The notes under the pieces: generated by a model
Seen by the model: the letters and a program-made list of their open reading frames with translations, nothing else
Told to the model about the DNA's origin: nothing
Database searches by the model: none
DNA from: Curtobacterium sp. MCPF17_002
Lineage (GTDB): Bacteria; Actinomycetota; Actinomycetes; Actinomycetales; Microbacteriaceae
Assembly (NCBI RefSeq): GCF_003234115.2
Contig: NZ_CP126251.1
Coordinates: 3,162,001 to 3,226,000 of the forward strand
Direction of reading: 5' to 3'
DNA length: 64,000 nt
Program-made: the position numbers and the translations under genes
Shown here: piece by piece, positions 16,877-26,458 of the stretch
Layout of the letters: each line of letters begins with the position of its first letter
Numbering within the stretch: position 1 is the first letter of the stretch

Positions 16877-17869
16877 ATGAGCACCCCCACCACCATGCGC
16901 GCTGTCGTCCACGAGACCTTCGGTGAGCCGGCCGACGTCCTGACCGTCGCCGAGCGCCCGGTCCCCCAGCCCGGCGCCGGACAGGTCCTCGTCCGCACCG
17001 TGCTCTCCCCCATCCACAACCACGACCTCTGGACCGTCCGCGGCACCTACGGCTTCAAGCCCGAGCTGCCCGCACAGTCCGGCACCGAGGCACTCGGCGT
17101 CGTCGAGGCCCTCGGTGACGGCGTCACGCACCTGCAGGTCGGCCAGCGCGTCGCCGGCGGCACGTTCGGCGTCTGGGCGGAGCACTACGTCGCCGATGCA
17201 GCGGGGCTCATCCCCGTACCGGACGCGATGTCCGACGAGGCCGCCGCCCAGCTCGTCTCGATGCCGTTCAGCGCGATCAGCCTGTTGCACTCGCTCGACC
17301 TGCACGAGGGCGACTGGATGATCCAGAACGCCGCGAACGGTGCCGTCGGCCGGATGGTCGCGCAGCTCGCCGCCGCGCGGGGCATCAACGTCGTCGGACT
17401 CGTCCGTCGCGCTGCCGGTGTCGAGGAACTGCGCGCCCAGGGCATCGAGCGGATCGTCGCGACCGACGCCGAGGGGTGGCAGGACCAGGTCACGGCGCTC
17501 ACCGGTGGCGCCCCGCTCGTCGCGGGCGTCGAGTCCGTGGGTGGCCAGGCCGCTGCGGACATCGTCTCCACGCTCGCCGACGGTGCGACCCTCGTCGTGT
17601 TCGGCGCGATGGCGTCGCCGACGATGACGATCCCCTCCGGAGCGGTGATCTTCAAGCAGGTCACGATCAAGGGCTTCTGGGGCAGCGTCGTCAGCCGGAC
17701 GATGCCGGCCGAGACGAAGCAACAGCTCTTCGGCGAGCTCATCACCCGCGTGCTCGACGGGTCGCTGACGCTCCCCGTCGCCGAGACCTTCTCCTTCGGG
17801 GACGTCCGCGACGCGGTGCGAGCGAGCGACACCGCCGGCCGGGTCGGCAAGGTGCTCCTGCGCCCGTAG
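16877..17869 (+). CDS. MDR-family NADPH oxidoreductase (quinone/enoyl-reductase type)
   Basis: 330 residues, medium-chain dehydrogenase/reductase fold: GroES-like N-domain (PGAGQVLVRTVLSPIHNHDL), nucleotide loop NAANGAVGRMVAQLA near residue 155, and a C-terminal domain. It lacks the structural and catalytic zinc cysteines, so it belongs to the quinone-oxidoreductase/enoyl-reductase branch and probably uses NADPH. It starts 3 bp after ohr and is likely co-transcribed. A role in detoxifying lipid-peroxide-derived enals or quinones is inferred from context only. Confidence 0.8.
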   Translation: MSTPTTMRAVVHETFGEPADVLTVAERPVPQPGAGQVLVRTVLSPIHNHDLWTVRGTYGFKPELPAQSGTEALGVVEALGDGVTHLQVGQRVAGGTFGVWAEHYVADAAGLIPVPDAMSDEAAAQLVSMPFSAISLLHSLDLHEGDWMIQNAANGAVGRMVAQLAAARGINVVGLVRRAAGVEELRAQGIERIVATDAEGWQDQVTALTGGAPLVAGVESVGGQAAADIVSTLADGATLVVFGAMASPTMTIPSGAVIFKQVTIKGFWGSVVSRTMPAETKQQLFGELITRVLDGSLTLPVAETFSFGDVRDAVRASDTAGRVGKVLLRP

Positions 17870-17881
17870 ACGCGAGCGGGA

Positions 17882-17929
17882 GACGGACGGGAGGCGCGGT
17901 GCCAGCTGGCACCGCGCCTCCCGTCCGTC
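17882..17929. terminator. Perfect 48-bp palindrome, bidirectional terminator candidate
   Basis: Arms of 24 bp with no loop, centred on CCAGCTGG, beginning GACGGACGGGAGGCGCGG. It starts 13 bp after the oxidoreductase stop, between convergent genes. It is related to the diverged copy at 6921-6964. Confidence 0.75.
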
Positions 17930-17970
17930 ATGACGCGCGTTCTGACCCATCGCGCCCGCCCTGGAAAGCG

Positions 17971-18017
17971 GAATCGCGCATCGGAGGTCGGATGAACCGA
18001 CCTCCGATGCGCGATTC
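17971..18017. terminator. Second hairpin between convergent genes
   Basis: Perfect 21-bp arms (17971-17991 and 17997-18017; arm begins GAATCGCGCATCGGAGG) with a 5-nt loop ATGAA. It lies 23 bp after the sugar transporter stop, so it probably ends that gene. Just right of it TTCCTACGAGCG recalls the tandem repeat at 23262-23337. Confidence 0.75.
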
Positions 18018-18039
18018 GGCTTCCTACGAGCGATTCGGC

Positions 18040-19497
18040 CTACCGGCGGGCCTTCTTCGGGGGGACGGTGAAGATGTTGCCGGTGGTGACGCCCTCTTCG
18101 ACCTCTTCCAGGGTGCGGCCGCGGCTCTCGGGGACGAACTTCCAGATGAAGAGCAGGGCGAGGACCCCGACGACCGCGAAGCCGAAGAACGTGCCGGTGA
18201 TGCCCGTCGCCGCCACGATCGTGGGGAAGTAGAGCCCGAGGAACGCGTTCGCGATCCAGAGGCAGAACACCGCGATGCCCATGCCGAGCGCACGGATCTG
18301 CGTCGGGAAGATCTCGGACAGGATCACCCAGGTCGCGATGTTGAGGAAGGTCTGCATCGAGCCGACGAAGGCGACGACGAGGAACAGGATGACCCAGGGC
18401 CGAGCCGGGTTGCCCTCGACGAGCGTCATCGAGGCGATGCCGATGAGGAAGTGGCAGAGCGTCGTCAGCGAGTACCCGAGGATCAGGGTCGTGCGGCGGT
18501 TGATCTTCTCCATGTTGTAGATCGCGATGAAGCCACCGACCACGGCGATGACCCCGGGAGCGATGTTGGCGATGAGGGCGGCGGACTGCTGGAAGCCCGA
18601 CTCGATGAGGACGGTCTGGCCGTAGTACATGATCGAGTTGATGCCGGTCAGCTGCTGCGCGACGCCGATGCCGGCACCGATGAGCACGATGCGGATGAGC
18701 CACTTGTTGCCGAGCAGGATGCGCCAGCCGCTCTGGCGCTGGACCTTCGCCTCGAAGTCGTTCGTGCGCTTGATGTCCTCGAGCTCGGCCTCGGCGCGCT
18801 CCTTCGAGCGGATCTGACCGAGGACCTCGAGCGCTTCGTCGTTGCGCCCCTTCGAGGCGAGCCACCGCGGCGACTCGGGCACCCGGAGCATCCCGACGAA
18901 GAGCGCGATCGCGGGGAGCGCGCAGACGGCGAGCATCACGCGCCACACGCCGTTGCCCTCACCCCAGAGGTTGCCGATGAACGCGTTCACGATGAAGGCG
19001 GCGAGCTGACCGATGACGATCATGAGCTCGTTGCGGCCGGACAACGACCCGCGGATCTCGTACGGGGCGAGCTCGGCGAGGAACACCGGCACGACGGTCG
19101 ATGCACCACCGACCGCCAGGCCGAGGAGCACGCGGCCGACGACCATCACGCCGAAGACCGGGGCGAAGACGCAGATGAGCGTGCCGACGAAGAACGTGAC
19201 GGCGAGCAGGATGATCGTCTTGCGGCGCCCCCAGCCGTCGGCGATGCGACCGCCGAGCATGGCGCCGATCGCTGCGCCGAAGAGGAGCGAGCTCGTGACG
19301 ACGCCCTCGGTGAGGTTCGTCAGTCCGAGCTCCTGCTTCATCGGCAGCAGGGCGCCGTTGATCACGCCGGTGTCGTAGCCGAACAGGAGGCCGCCGAAGG
19401 TGGCGACGAGGGCGAGGACGCCGAGGCGGCGGACGTGCGGACCCTGTCCGACCGGCGGGAGCGCCGTCTTCGGGGCTGTCGGTTTGATGTCGACCAT
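18040..19497 (-). CDS. Sugar-porter MFS transporter
   Basis: 485 residues from ATG 19497 (AAGGAG 8 bp upstream). Twelve membrane segments are expected. Sugar-porter signatures: FGYDTGVINGAL in TM1, GRIADGWGRRKT after TM2, PESPRWLASKGR before the central loop, QQLTGINSIMYY in TM7 and PESRGRTLEEVE at the C-terminus (PETKG variant). The family imports sugars or polyols with protons; the exact substrate cannot be read. It has its own sigma70-like promoter and stands alone. Confidence 0.9.
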   Translation of the reverse strand: MVDIKPTAPKTALPPVGQGPHVRRLGVLALVATFGGLLFGYDTGVINGALLPMKQELGLTNLTEGVVTSSLLFGAAIGAMLGGRIADGWGRRKTIILLAVTFFVGTLICVFAPVFGVMVVGRVLLGLAVGGASTVVPVFLAELAPYEIRGSLSGRNELMIVIGQLAAFIVNAFIGNLWGEGNGVWRVMLAVCALPAIALFVGMLRVPESPRWLASKGRNDEALEVLGQIRSKERAEAELEDIKRTNDFEAKVQRQSGWRILLGNKWLIRIVLIGAGIGVAQQLTGINSIMYYGQTVLIESGFQQSAALIANIAPGVIAVVGGFIAIYNMEKINRRTTLILGYSLTTLCHFLIGIASMTLVEGNPARPWVILFLVVAFVGSMQTFLNIATWVILSEIFPTQIRALGMGIAVFCLWIANAFLGLYFPTIVAATGITGTFFGFAVVGVLALLFIWKFVPESRGRTLEEVEEGVTTGNIFTVPPKKARR

Positions 19498-19541
19498 GCG
19501 GGTGACTCCTTCGTCAGTGATCACGCTTCATCGCTGGGAAG

Positions 19542-19569
19542 ATCGTAACCCGATTCCATGTCCTGTCAA
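19542..19569 (-). promoter_or_regulatory. Sigma70-type promoter of the sugar porter
   Basis: Minus strand TTGACA (19564-19569), 16-bp spacer, TACGAT (19542-19547), 45 bp before the start codon. A 6-bp inverted repeat TGTCCT/AGGACA overlaps the -35 region and may be an operator. Confidence 0.7.
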
Positions 19570-19624
19570 TCACACATAAGGACAACTGGCCGATTGGATC
19601 GGTCCACAAAGTCCTGATCAGCGG

Positions 19625-20158
19625 TCAGTCGTCGTCGCCGGCGTCCTCCGGTCGCGCGCCGAGCACGTCCCCCAGCGACGCGATGTCCGCACCGTGGTCG
19701 GTGTACCGGCGCACGGTGCGCCGGGCAGCGGCACTCGCGGCACCGGCCAGGCGGGGGTTCCGGCGTGCGGCGTCGGCGACCCGACCCGCGTGCCCGGCCG
19801 TGGAGAGCAGGACGTTGGCAAGAGCCCGGGCGTCACCCGGCTCGGGGACCCCCGCGATCGTCCAGGCCGAGCGGACCTGGTCGTCCGGCGTGACCCCGCG
19901 CCGCGTGCCCATGCGGTGCCAGTCGGACAGCGCGCCCTCGGTCCGGGAGGCCGCACGGTCCGCCTCGCCGGCACGGCGGCGCTGGGCATCGCGGTCGGCG
20001 TCCGCCGCCTCGCTCCGCTCGATCCGGTCGGTGAGGCCGTCCGCACGCCTCCGGGTGTTCTCGGCTCGCTCGCGTGCAGCGGCGTCGTCACCGCCGGCTT
20101 CGGCGATGCGGGCGGCGTGCGCAGCTGCGGCCGCGGCGAGGATCTCCGAACGCTCCAT
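19625..20158 (-). CDS. Hypothetical Ala/Arg-rich coiled-coil protein
   Basis: 177 residues from ATG 20158 (MERSEILAAAAAAHAARI). Rich in Ala, Arg, Asp and Glu with a probable coiled coil over residues 10-85, no signal peptide, no membrane segment and no motif I recognise. G+C and codon use are like its neighbours, and the frame is well kept over its full length. It is divergent from the LysM lipoprotein gene. Function unknown. Confidence 0.55.
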   Translation of the reverse strand: MERSEILAAAAAAHAARIAEAGGDDAAARERAENTRRRADGLTDRIERSEAADADRDAQRRRAGEADRAASRTEGALSDWHRMGTRRGVTPDDQVRSAWTIAGVPEPGDARALANVLLSTAGHAGRVADAARRNPRLAGAASAAARRTVRRYTDHGADIASLGDVLGARPEDAGDDD

Positions 20159-20307
20159 GACCTCGACGGTAGCCGCTCGGACCGACACCGCGCGCCGACA
20201 CCGCGCTGGCTGGCCCCGGTGCTCGGAGCGGCTGCACCGTTGCTCGGGGCGACTGGACCGGTGGACACATCGTGCGACGGGGACTCCTCCCCCGGACGGC
20301 GCTCGGC

Positions 20308-20313
20308 TAGCAT
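20308..20313 (+). promoter_or_regulatory. Candidate -10 element of the LysM lipoprotein gene
   Basis: TAGCAT, 17 bp before the ATG at 20331, followed by a GGGGGAA ribosome binding site. A -35 is not obvious. Confidence 0.45.
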
Positions 20314-20330
20314 CGTCGCGTGGGGGAATC

Positions 20331-21236
20331 ATGAAGCGGTTCGTGACGATCAGCGCTGTCGTCCTGGCGAGTGTCGCGCTGTCCGGTTGCTCGTTGTTGC
20401 GTGGATCGGACGACGCCCTGCCCGCTCCGTCCACCCCGCCCGCGACCACCCCGACGCCGAGCGACACCGCGACCGCCTCGGCTGACGGTGAATCGGCTGC
20501 CGACCTGCTCGAGGCATCCGCGAACCCCCGGACGCCGACCCCGGCCCCGACCGAGGCCGCGGCTCCCGCTCCGACGCTGACGCCCATCCCGGCCGGCACG
20601 GTCCTGGCCCAGGGCGACGTGGCATCGCCGAAGGGCAGCATCCACTTCCACTTCCGGATGGTGGCGAACGGCGACGACTCGTTCACCGCGCAGTACTCCG
20701 GGATCACCTCGACGCTCCCGGTCCCGGTCGGCGTCGGCCTGTTCGACCTGTCGCGGAAGGTCGGGGACGGCCTGACCTACCGCGGCGTGGGCGACCACAC
20801 CCTCGGCGGACCCACCAGCAGCCCGGTCTCGGTGAACGTCCCCCTGAGCGGCTCCGGCGTCGACCCGTCGCACCTCGGCACCCTCGTGACGTACTCCGCC
20901 GCGACTCCCGGGCAGGACGTCCCGGTCGAGATCGCGGCCGACAAGGTCCTCGCCGTGACGACCGTCCGCTGGTCGGTGCCGGCGCGGCAGACGAACGTGC
21001 ACCCGAAGGACGCCGGCGCCCGGGCGAACGCGAACGGCCAGGTCACCGCGGCGGCCGCTTCCGGTGCGCCGAAGACCTACCGGGTGGCGCCGGACGACCT
21101 CATCGGCGACGTCGCGGCGCGCTTCGGCATCAGCGTGCGGGACCTGGTGTGGCTCAACGAGGGCGTCCAGGTCTTCGGCGAGGACCAGCACCTGTACCAG
21201 GACACGTCGCTCAACCTCGACCCGCTCGGTCGCTGA
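20331..21236 (+). CDS. LysM-domain lipoprotein
   Basis: 301 residues. Lipoprotein signal peptide MKRFVTISAVVLASVALSGC with lipobox LSGC and Cys20 as the lipidation site. A Thr/Pro/Ala linker (about 30-88) is followed by a beta-rich domain (about 90-215) and a C-terminal LysM domain near residues 247-295 (KTYRVAPDDLIGDVAARFGI, then SVRDLVWLN). LysM binds peptidoglycan, so the protein is probably anchored in the membrane and holds the wall. The middle domain is not recognised. Monocistronic; ends 30 bp before a long palindrome. Confidence 0.8.
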   Translation: MKRFVTISAVVLASVALSGCSLLRGSDDALPAPSTPPATTPTPSDTATASADGESAADLLEASANPRTPTPAPTEAAAPAPTLTPIPAGTVLAQGDVASPKGSIHFHFRMVANGDDSFTAQYSGITSTLPVPVGVGLFDLSRKVGDGLTYRGVGDHTLGGPTSSPVSVNVPLSGSGVDPSHLGTLVTYSAATPGQDVPVEIAADKVLAVTTVRWSVPARQTNVHPKDAGARANANGQVTAAAASGAPKTYRVAPDDLIGDVAARFGISVRDLVWLNEGVQVFGEDQHLYQDTSLNLDPLGR

Positions 21237-21266
21237 GCCGGCCGCCGCGGGCGCGGCCACCCGCCG

Positions 21267-21326
21267 TTTCGCGCCCAGCGACACTTCACGGGTCCTGCGA
21301 CCCGTGAAGTGTCGCTGAGCGCGAAA
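21267..21326. repeat. TTTCGCGC-AGCGACA-family palindrome, best copy
   Basis: 28-bp arms with one mismatch and a 4-nt loop CTGC: left arm begins TTTCGCGCCCAGCGACA, right arm ends GTCGCTGAGCGCGAAA. It lies downstream of the LysM lipoprotein gene. Related copies are at 16344-16391 and 34037-34090. Confidence 0.8.
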
Positions 21327-21375
21327 GAACGCGACCACGCGCCGGCCCGCGGCCGCCAGCGCGACCCACGACGGA

Positions 21376-21412
21376 CTGGAGGCCCGTGGCGGGATCCGCC
21401 ACGGGCCTCCAG
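21376..21412. terminator. CTGGAGGC-family hairpin downstream of pgi
   Basis: Perfect 17-bp arms CTGGAGGCCCGTGGCGG / CCGCCACGGGCCTCCAG with a 3-nt loop, 17 bp after the pgi stop and between convergent genes. Strong intrinsic terminator shape without a T-run. Confidence 0.75.
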
Positions 21413-21429
21413 GCCATCAGGTGCGTGCG

Positions 21430-23139
21430 TTACTCGCCGCGCAGCTCCAGGTACTTCGCGATGAGCGCCTTGGTCGACGGGTCCTGCGCGTCGAGCGCAG
21501 CCTGGTCGCCCTCGACGGCCGGCGTGACCTGCAGCGCCAGCTGCTTGCCGAGCTCCACACCCCACTGGTCGAACGAGTCGATGCCCCAGATCGTGCCCTC
21601 GGTGAACACGATGTGCTCGTACAGGGCGATGAGCTGGCCGAGGACGCTCGGGGTGAGCTCCGGCGCGAGGATCGACGTGGTCGGCTTGTTGCCGGGGAAC
21701 GTGCGCGCCGCGACGATGGCCTCGTCGGTGGTGCCCTCGGCGCGGACCTCGTCGGCGCTCTTGCCGAACGCGAGCGCCTTCGTCTGCGCGAAGAAGTTCG
21801 CGAGGAACAGCGTGTGCACGTCGGTGCCGGGCGCGACGCCCTTGCCGTCGCCGGTCTCGTCCTTCAGTGGACGGGCCGGGTTGGCGACCGTGATGAAGTC
21901 GGCGGGGATCAGGCGGGTGCCCTGGTGGATGAGCTGGTAGAACGCGTGCTGGCCGTTCGTGCCGGGCTCACCCCAGAAGACCTCGCCGGTCTCGGTGGTG
22001 ACGGGCGAGCCGTCCCAGCGGACGCGCTTGCCGTTCGACTCCATCGTGAGCTGCTGCAGGTACGCGGCGAAGCGGTGCAGGTACTGCGTGTACGGCAGGA
22101 CCGCGTGGCTCTGCGCACCGAGGAAGTTCGTGTACCAGACGTTGAGCAGGCCCATCAGGACGGGGACGTTCTGCTCGAGGGGCGTGGTGCGGACGTGTTC
22201 GTCGATGGCGTGGAAGCCGGCGAGGAACTGCTCCCAGTTCTCCTGGCCGATCGCGATGACGACGCTCGTGCCGATGGCCGAGTCGACCGAGTAGCGGCCG
22301 CCCACCCAGTCCCAGAAGCCGAAGGCGTTCTCGGGGTCGATGCCGAACGCGGCGACCTTGTCGAGCGCGGTCGAGACGGCGACGAAGTGCTTCGCGACGG
22401 CGTTCGACTTCTCGTCGTCGGACGCGTCGGTGAGGCCGAGCTCAGCCCAGAGCCACTGGCGCGCGAGCCGGGCGTTGGTCAGGGTCTCGAGCGTGCCGAA
22501 GGTCTTCGACGCGACGATGAAGAGCGTGGTCTCCGGGTCGAGGTCCGCGGTCTTCTCGTAGATGTCCGACGGGTCGATGTTGGAGACGAAGCGCGCCTCG
22601 AGACCGGGCTGCACGTACGGCTTCAGTGCCTCGTAGACCATGACCGGGCCGAGGTCCGAGCCGCCGATGCCGATGTTGACGACGGTCTCGATGCGCTTGC
22701 CGGTGACACCGGTCCAGGCGCCGCTGCGGACCTGCTCCGCGAAGCCGTAGACCTTGTCGAGCGTGGCGTGCACGTCGGCGTCGACGTCCTGGCCGTCGAC
22801 GACGAGCGCGGGGCTGGCGCCCTTCGGACGGCGGAGTGCGGTGTGCAGCACCGCGCGGTCCTCGGTGGCGTTGATGTGCTCACCGGCGAGCATCGACTGG
22901 AAGCGCTCAGCGACGCCGGCGTCCTTCGCGACCTGCAGCAGTGCGCCGAGGATCTCGTCGTCCACGAGGCCCTTCGACAGGTCGACGGTCAGGTCCGCGG
23001 CCTGGAACGTGTAACGCTCGGCCCGGCCGGGGTCGCTGTCGAACCACCCTCGCAGGTCCGGGGTGAAGCCGGCGGCGATGCCGTCCAGCTTCTTCCAGCC
23101 TTCGGTCGATGTGGGGTCGACGGGCGCGGATTCGGTCAC
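21430..23139 (-). CDS. pgi: Glucose-6-phosphate isomerase
   Basis: 569 residues from GTG 23139, chosen because AGGAGG lies 5 bp upstream; an upstream in-frame start has none. It interconverts glucose-6-phosphate and fructose-6-phosphate. Signatures: [18 protein letters not shown] (substrate phosphate site), [16 protein letters not shown], and the C-terminal [17 protein letters not shown] containing the catalytic-loop residues. Full length for the family. Upstream lies a 4 x 19-bp tandem repeat. Confidence 0.95.
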   Translation of the reverse strand: MTESAPVDPTSTEGWKKLDGIAAGFTPDLRGWFDSDPGRAERYTFQAADLTVDLSKGLVDDEILGALLQVAKDAGVAERFQSMLAGEHINATEDRAVLHTALRRPKGASPALVVDGQDVDADVHATLDKVYGFAEQVRSGAWTGVTGKRIETVVNIGIGGSDLGPVMVYEALKPYVQPGLEARFVSNIDPSDIYEKTADLDPETTLFIVASKTFGTLETLTNARLARQWLWAELGLTDASDDEKSNAVAKHFVAVSTALDKVAAFGIDPENAFGFWDWVGGRYSVDSAIGTSVVIAIGQENWEQFLAGFHAIDEHVRTTPLEQNVPVLMGLLNVWYTNFLGAQSHAVLPYTQYLHRFAAYLQQLTMESNGKRVRWDGSPVTTETGEVFWGEPGTNGQHAFYQLIHQGTRLIPADFITVANPARPLKDETGDGKGVAPGTDVHTLFLANFFAQTKALAFGKSADEVRAEGTTDEAIVAARTFPGNKPTTSILAPELTPSVLGQLIALYEHIVFTEGTIWGIDSFDQWGVELGKQLALQVTPAVEGDQAALDAQDPSTKALIAKYLELRGE

Positions 23140-23261
23140 GGGGTCCTCCTGGATCACCTTCAAGACGTACAAGCCCGCGGGTCACCGCAGCACTGCGTCG
23201 CGGACCGAGTTCGAGCGTAGTGCGCTCCGGCAGGTGGTGCGCACAGTCCGGCGGCACGCGG

Positions 23262-23337
23262 GGCCGTTCCGCGCGTAGGAGGCCGTTCCGCGCGTAGGAG
23301 GCCGTTCCGCTCGTAGGAGGCCGTTCCGCTCGTAGGG
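23262..23337. repeat. Four tandem 19-bp repeats upstream of pgi
   Basis: Units at 23262-23280, 23281-23299, 23300-23318 and 23319-23337. Consensus GGCCGTTCCGCKCGTAGGA; units 1-2 have G and units 3-4 have T at the variable base, and the last base of unit 4 is G. They are 123 bp or more from the pgi start. The rest of 23140-23523 holds a copy of the 19-bp palindrome core (23406-23424) and no gene I can support. Confidence 0.9.
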
Positions 23338-23405
23338 AGCAGGAACTTCCTGCCTCCCATGCGCGGATCCGCCTTCCATGTCGCGTGCGATGGGCAGGAA
23401 CGGCG

Positions 23406-23424
23406 GCCTGGAGGCGCGGCTCGC
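23406..23424 (-). repeat. 19-bp palindrome-family core, intergenic
   Basis: Exact reverse complement of the 19-mer at 3565-3583. It lies between pgi and copA without an obvious second arm. Confidence 0.7.
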
Positions 23425-23523
23425 CCCCGCCCCGCACGTCACGCCCGAGCGTGGCCGGCCCCATGGCCCGGGTCCGGCCTCGAGGACCGGTGCGGACCGA
23501 TGCGGACCGGTACGGACCGCGGC

Positions 23524-25797
23524 TCAGGCCTGCGGGGTGAAACGGCGGAGTCGCAGGCTGTTCGTCACCACGAACACCGACGAGAACGCCATCGCGGCGC
23601 CGGCCAGCACCGGGTTGAGCAGCCCCGCCATCGCGAGTGGGATCGCCGCCACGTTGTACGCGAACGCCCAGAACAAGTTCCCCTTGATCGTGCGGAGGGT
23701 GGCCCGGGAGAGTCGAACCGCGTCGGCCACCACGGTGAGGCGGCCGCTCACGACCGTGATGTCGCTCGCCGCGATCGCCGCGTCCGTGCCGGCGCCCATC
23801 GCGATGCCGAGGTCCGCCGCGGCGAGCGCAGCGGCGTCGTTCACGCCGTCGCCGACCATCGCGACGCTCCGCCCCTCGGCCTGCAGCCGTCGGACCGTGT
23901 CGAGCTTCGACGCCGGTGTCGCGCGGGCGTGGACCTCGTCGATGCCGACCTCGGCGGCGACGGCACGGGCGGCTCCCTCGTTGTCGCCGGTGAGCAGGAC
24001 GGGGTGGAGTCCGAGTCCGACGAACCGACGGACGGCGTCGGCGGCCTCGGGCTTCACGGTGTCCCCGACGACGACCACGCCGAGAGCGGCACCGTTGCGG
24101 GCGACCACGACGGCGGTGCCGCCGTCGGACTCCGCGGTGTCGAGGGCCTCGGCGAGCGCCTGCGGGAGCGGGATCGACCATGACTCGTCGAGCCACCGTG
24201 CGGTCCCGACCAGCACGACGTCGCCGTCGACCACGGCCTGCACGCCGGCGCCGGGGGTCGCGGTGAACTGTGCGGCCTTGGCCAGCGGGACCCCGCGGTC
24301 CCGGGCGCCGGCGGTGACCGCACGGGCGACCGGGTGTTCGGAGCCGTCCTCGACGGCCGCGGCGAGCCGGAGCAGGGCGTCGGCGTCGAGGTCTGCACCG
24401 GGTGCGACGACCACGGTGCGGAGCGCCATCGCCCCGGTCGTCACGGTGCCGGTCTTGTCGAGCACGATCGTGTCGACGCCACGGGTGCGTTCGAGGACCT
24501 GGGGTCCACCGATGAGGATGCCGAGCTGCGAGCCGCGGCCGGTGCCGACCAGGAGCGCGGTCGGGGTCGCGAGCCCGAGGGCGCACGGGCAGGCGATGAT
24601 GAGGGTCGCGACCGCCGCAGTGAACGCCGCGGTCACGGAGCCGCCGAGCACGAGCCAGCCGACGAAGGCCAGGACCGCCAAGCCGATGACGACGGGGACG
24701 AAGACGCCGGACACCCGGTCGGCCAGGCGCTGGACCTCGGCCTTGCCGGTCTGCGCGTCCTCGATGAGCCGGCCCATGCGGGCGAGTTCGGTGTCGGCGC
24801 CGACGCGGGTGATCGTGACGACGAGCCGGCCGCCGACGTTGATGGTCGCCCCGGTGACGGCGTCGCCGGGGCGCACCTCGACGGGGACGGACTCGCCGGT
24901 GAGCATGCTGAGGTCCACCGCGGACGACCCGTCGCGCACCGTGCCGTCGCTCGGGATCCGCTCCCCCGGTCGGACGACGACCACGTCCCCGACGACGAGT
25001 GACGCTGCGGGGACGCGGGTCTCGGTCGGCCCGGACGGGCTGTCCCGCAGCACCGTGGCGTCCTTCGCGCCGAGCTCGAGCAGGGCACGGAGCGCGGCCC
25101 CGGACTGCTGCTTCGCCCGCACCTCCATGTACCGACCGGCGAGGATGAAGACCGTGACGGCGGTGGCGACCTCGAGGTAGAGGTCGCTCGCCTCGGGGTC
25201 GGTCGCGAACCAGGAGAAGGTCATGTGCATGCCGGTCGTGCCGGCGTCGCCGAGGAACAGCGCGTACAGCGACCAGCCGAACGCGGCGATGGCACCGACG
25301 CTCACGAGGGTGTCCATCGTGGCGGCACCGTGGCGCGCGTTCACCCAGGCGGCACGGTGGAACGGCAGGGCTCCCCAGACGGCGACGGGTGCGGCGAGGG
25401 CGAGGGCCGCCCACTGCCAGTTCGGGAACTGCAGCACGGGGACCATCGACAGGAGGACGACGGGCAGCGTGAGGACGGCCGACACCACGAGCCGCTGCCG
25501 GAGGAGCACGGAGGCATCCGGACGAGCGACGTCCGCGGTGCCGCCGTCCGGCACGACCGGCGCGACCGGCGCGACCGGCACGGGGACCGTGGCGCCGTAC
25601 CCGGCGGACTCCACGGCGGCGATGAGTGCGGCGGGGTCGGCCGGCTCGGTGCCGACGACCTGCACCCGGGCCTTCTCGGTCGCGTAGTTCACGGTCGCCG
25701 TGACACCGGGGAGCTTGCCGAGCTTCCGCTCGATGCGGTTCGCGCACGAGGCACAGGTCATCCCCGTGATGTCGAGCTCGACCACTCCGTCGGTCAC
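23524..25797 (-). CDS. copA: Copper-exporting P1B-type ATPase
   Basis: 757 residues. One N-terminal metal-binding domain with MTCASC (Cys15, Cys18), eight expected membrane segments, actuator motif MLTGES, intramembrane CPC (ACPCALG), phosphorylation motif DKTGT, nucleotide domain SEHPVA, hinge TGDN and GDGVND, and the C-terminal [11 protein letters not shown] and [12 protein letters not shown] pattern of Cu(I) pumps. It exports cytoplasmic copper. GTG start overlaps the copZ stop by GTGA. Part of csoR-copZ-copA. Confidence 0.95.
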   Translation of the reverse strand: MTDGVVELDITGMTCASCANRIERKLGKLPGVTATVNYATEKARVQVVGTEPADPAALIAAVESAGYGATVPVPVAPVAPVVPDGGTADVARPDASVLLRQRLVVSAVLTLPVVLLSMVPVLQFPNWQWAALALAAPVAVWGALPFHRAAWVNARHGAATMDTLVSVGAIAAFGWSLYALFLGDAGTTGMHMTFSWFATDPEASDLYLEVATAVTVFILAGRYMEVRAKQQSGAALRALLELGAKDATVLRDSPSGPTETRVPAASLVVGDVVVVRPGERIPSDGTVRDGSSAVDLSMLTGESVPVEVRPGDAVTGATINVGGRLVVTITRVGADTELARMGRLIEDAQTGKAEVQRLADRVSGVFVPVVIGLAVLAFVGWLVLGGSVTAAFTAAVATLIIACPCALGLATPTALLVGTGRGSQLGILIGGPQVLERTRGVDTIVLDKTGTVTTGAMALRTVVVAPGADLDADALLRLAAAVEDGSEHPVARAVTAGARDRGVPLAKAAQFTATPGAGVQAVVDGDVVLVGTARWLDESWSIPLPQALAEALDTAESDGGTAVVVARNGAALGVVVVGDTVKPEAADAVRRFVGLGLHPVLLTGDNEGAARAVAAEVGIDEVHARATPASKLDTVRRLQAEGRSVAMVGDGVNDAAALAAADLGIAMGAGTDAAIAASDITVVSGRLTVVADAVRLSRATLRTIKGNLFWAFAYNVAAIPLAMAGLLNPVLAGAAMAFSSVFVVTNSLRLRRFTPQA

Positions 25798-26012
25798 GAG
25801 CGCACGACCTCGTAGCCAGCCTCGACGACGGCACCGTGGAGCGCTTCGGCCGCGACCGGACGGTCCGACGTGACGGTGACCTGGGAGCGGCCACCGGGGA
25901 CGAGCTGGACGGCGACGTCCGACACCCCGTCGAGGTCGGTGAGTTCCTCGGTGACGCTCATCACGCAGTGGTCGCAGGTCATGCCCTCGACGAGCAGGAG
26001 TTCGGTGTTCAC
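25794..26012 (-). CDS. copZ: Copper chaperone CopZ
   Basis: 72 residues, a single heavy-metal-associated domain with MTCDHC. It carries Cu(I) to CopA or to the regulator. Ribosome binding site AAGGAA upstream of GTG 26012. It overlaps copA by 4 bp and sits downstream of csoR across a short repeat array. Confidence 0.93.
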   Translation of the reverse strand: MNTELLLVEGMTCDHCVMSVTEELTDLDGVSDVAVQLVPGGRSQVTVTSDRPVAAEALHGAVVEAGYEVVRS

Positions 26013-26030
26013 GGTGGTTCCTTCGGTGTT

Positions 26031-26066
26031 CAGGACGGGCAGGACGGGCAGGACGGGCAGGACGGG
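26031..26066. repeat. Four tandem 9-bp repeats between csoR and copZ
   Basis: CAGGACGGG repeated exactly four times (26031-26039 to 26058-26066) then degenerating. It lies in the csoR-copZ intercistronic gap, 19 bp upstream of the copZ start on the minus strand. Confidence 0.85.
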
Positions 26067-26086
26067 CAGGGCCTGCAGGACAGGGG

Positions 26087-26377
26087 TCAGGAGCGGACGA
26101 GCCGCGCGATGGCCTCGCTCGCCTCGCGCACCTTGGCGTTCGCGGCGTCCCCGCCCTCGGCGACCGCCTCGGCGACGCAGTGGGACAGGTGGTCCTCGAG
26201 CAGGGACAGGGCGACCCGTTCGAGCGCCCGGTTGGCCGCGGAGATCTGGGTGAGGACGTCGATGCAGTACGTCTCGTCCTCGACCATGCGGGCGATCCCC
26301 CGGACCTGCCCCTCGGCTCGGCGGAGTCGCTTGAGCAGGTCGTCCTTGTCGCCGATGTAGCCGACGTGTTCGTGCAT
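26087..26377 (-). CDS. csoR: CsoR-type copper-sensing repressor
   Basis: 96 residues from [18 protein letters not shown] (ATG 26377). All-helical DUF156 fold; Cu(I) ligands Cys38 (ETYCID), His63 and Cys67 (EDHLSHC) follow the C-H-C pattern of copper CsoR, not the nickel or formaldehyde variants. The apo form represses and copper releases it. It heads the csoR-copZ-copA operon and has an operator just upstream. Confidence 0.92.
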   Translation of the reverse strand: MHEHVGYIGDKDDLLKRLRRAEGQVRGIARMVEDETYCIDVLTQISAANRALERVALSLLEDHLSHCVAEAVAEGGDAANAKVREASEAIARLVRS

Positions 26378-26403
26378 GCTGGCCTCCACGGTCCTCAATA
26401 CGG

Positions 26404-26418
26404 TACCCCCCTAGGGTA
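26404..26418. promoter_or_regulatory. CsoR operator
   Basis: TACCC-CCCTA-GGGTA, the poly-C/G pseudopalindrome typical of CsoR sites, 27 bp upstream of the csoR start in the region divergent from the AraC gene. Confidence 0.7.
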
Positions 26419-26458
26419 TTCCTTCCGGCCTCCGGTGCAACCGTGGCATGATGCGCGG

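Noticed and set aside
23262..23337. CRISPR array.
   Set aside because: Units abut directly with no spacers, and no cas gene is present.
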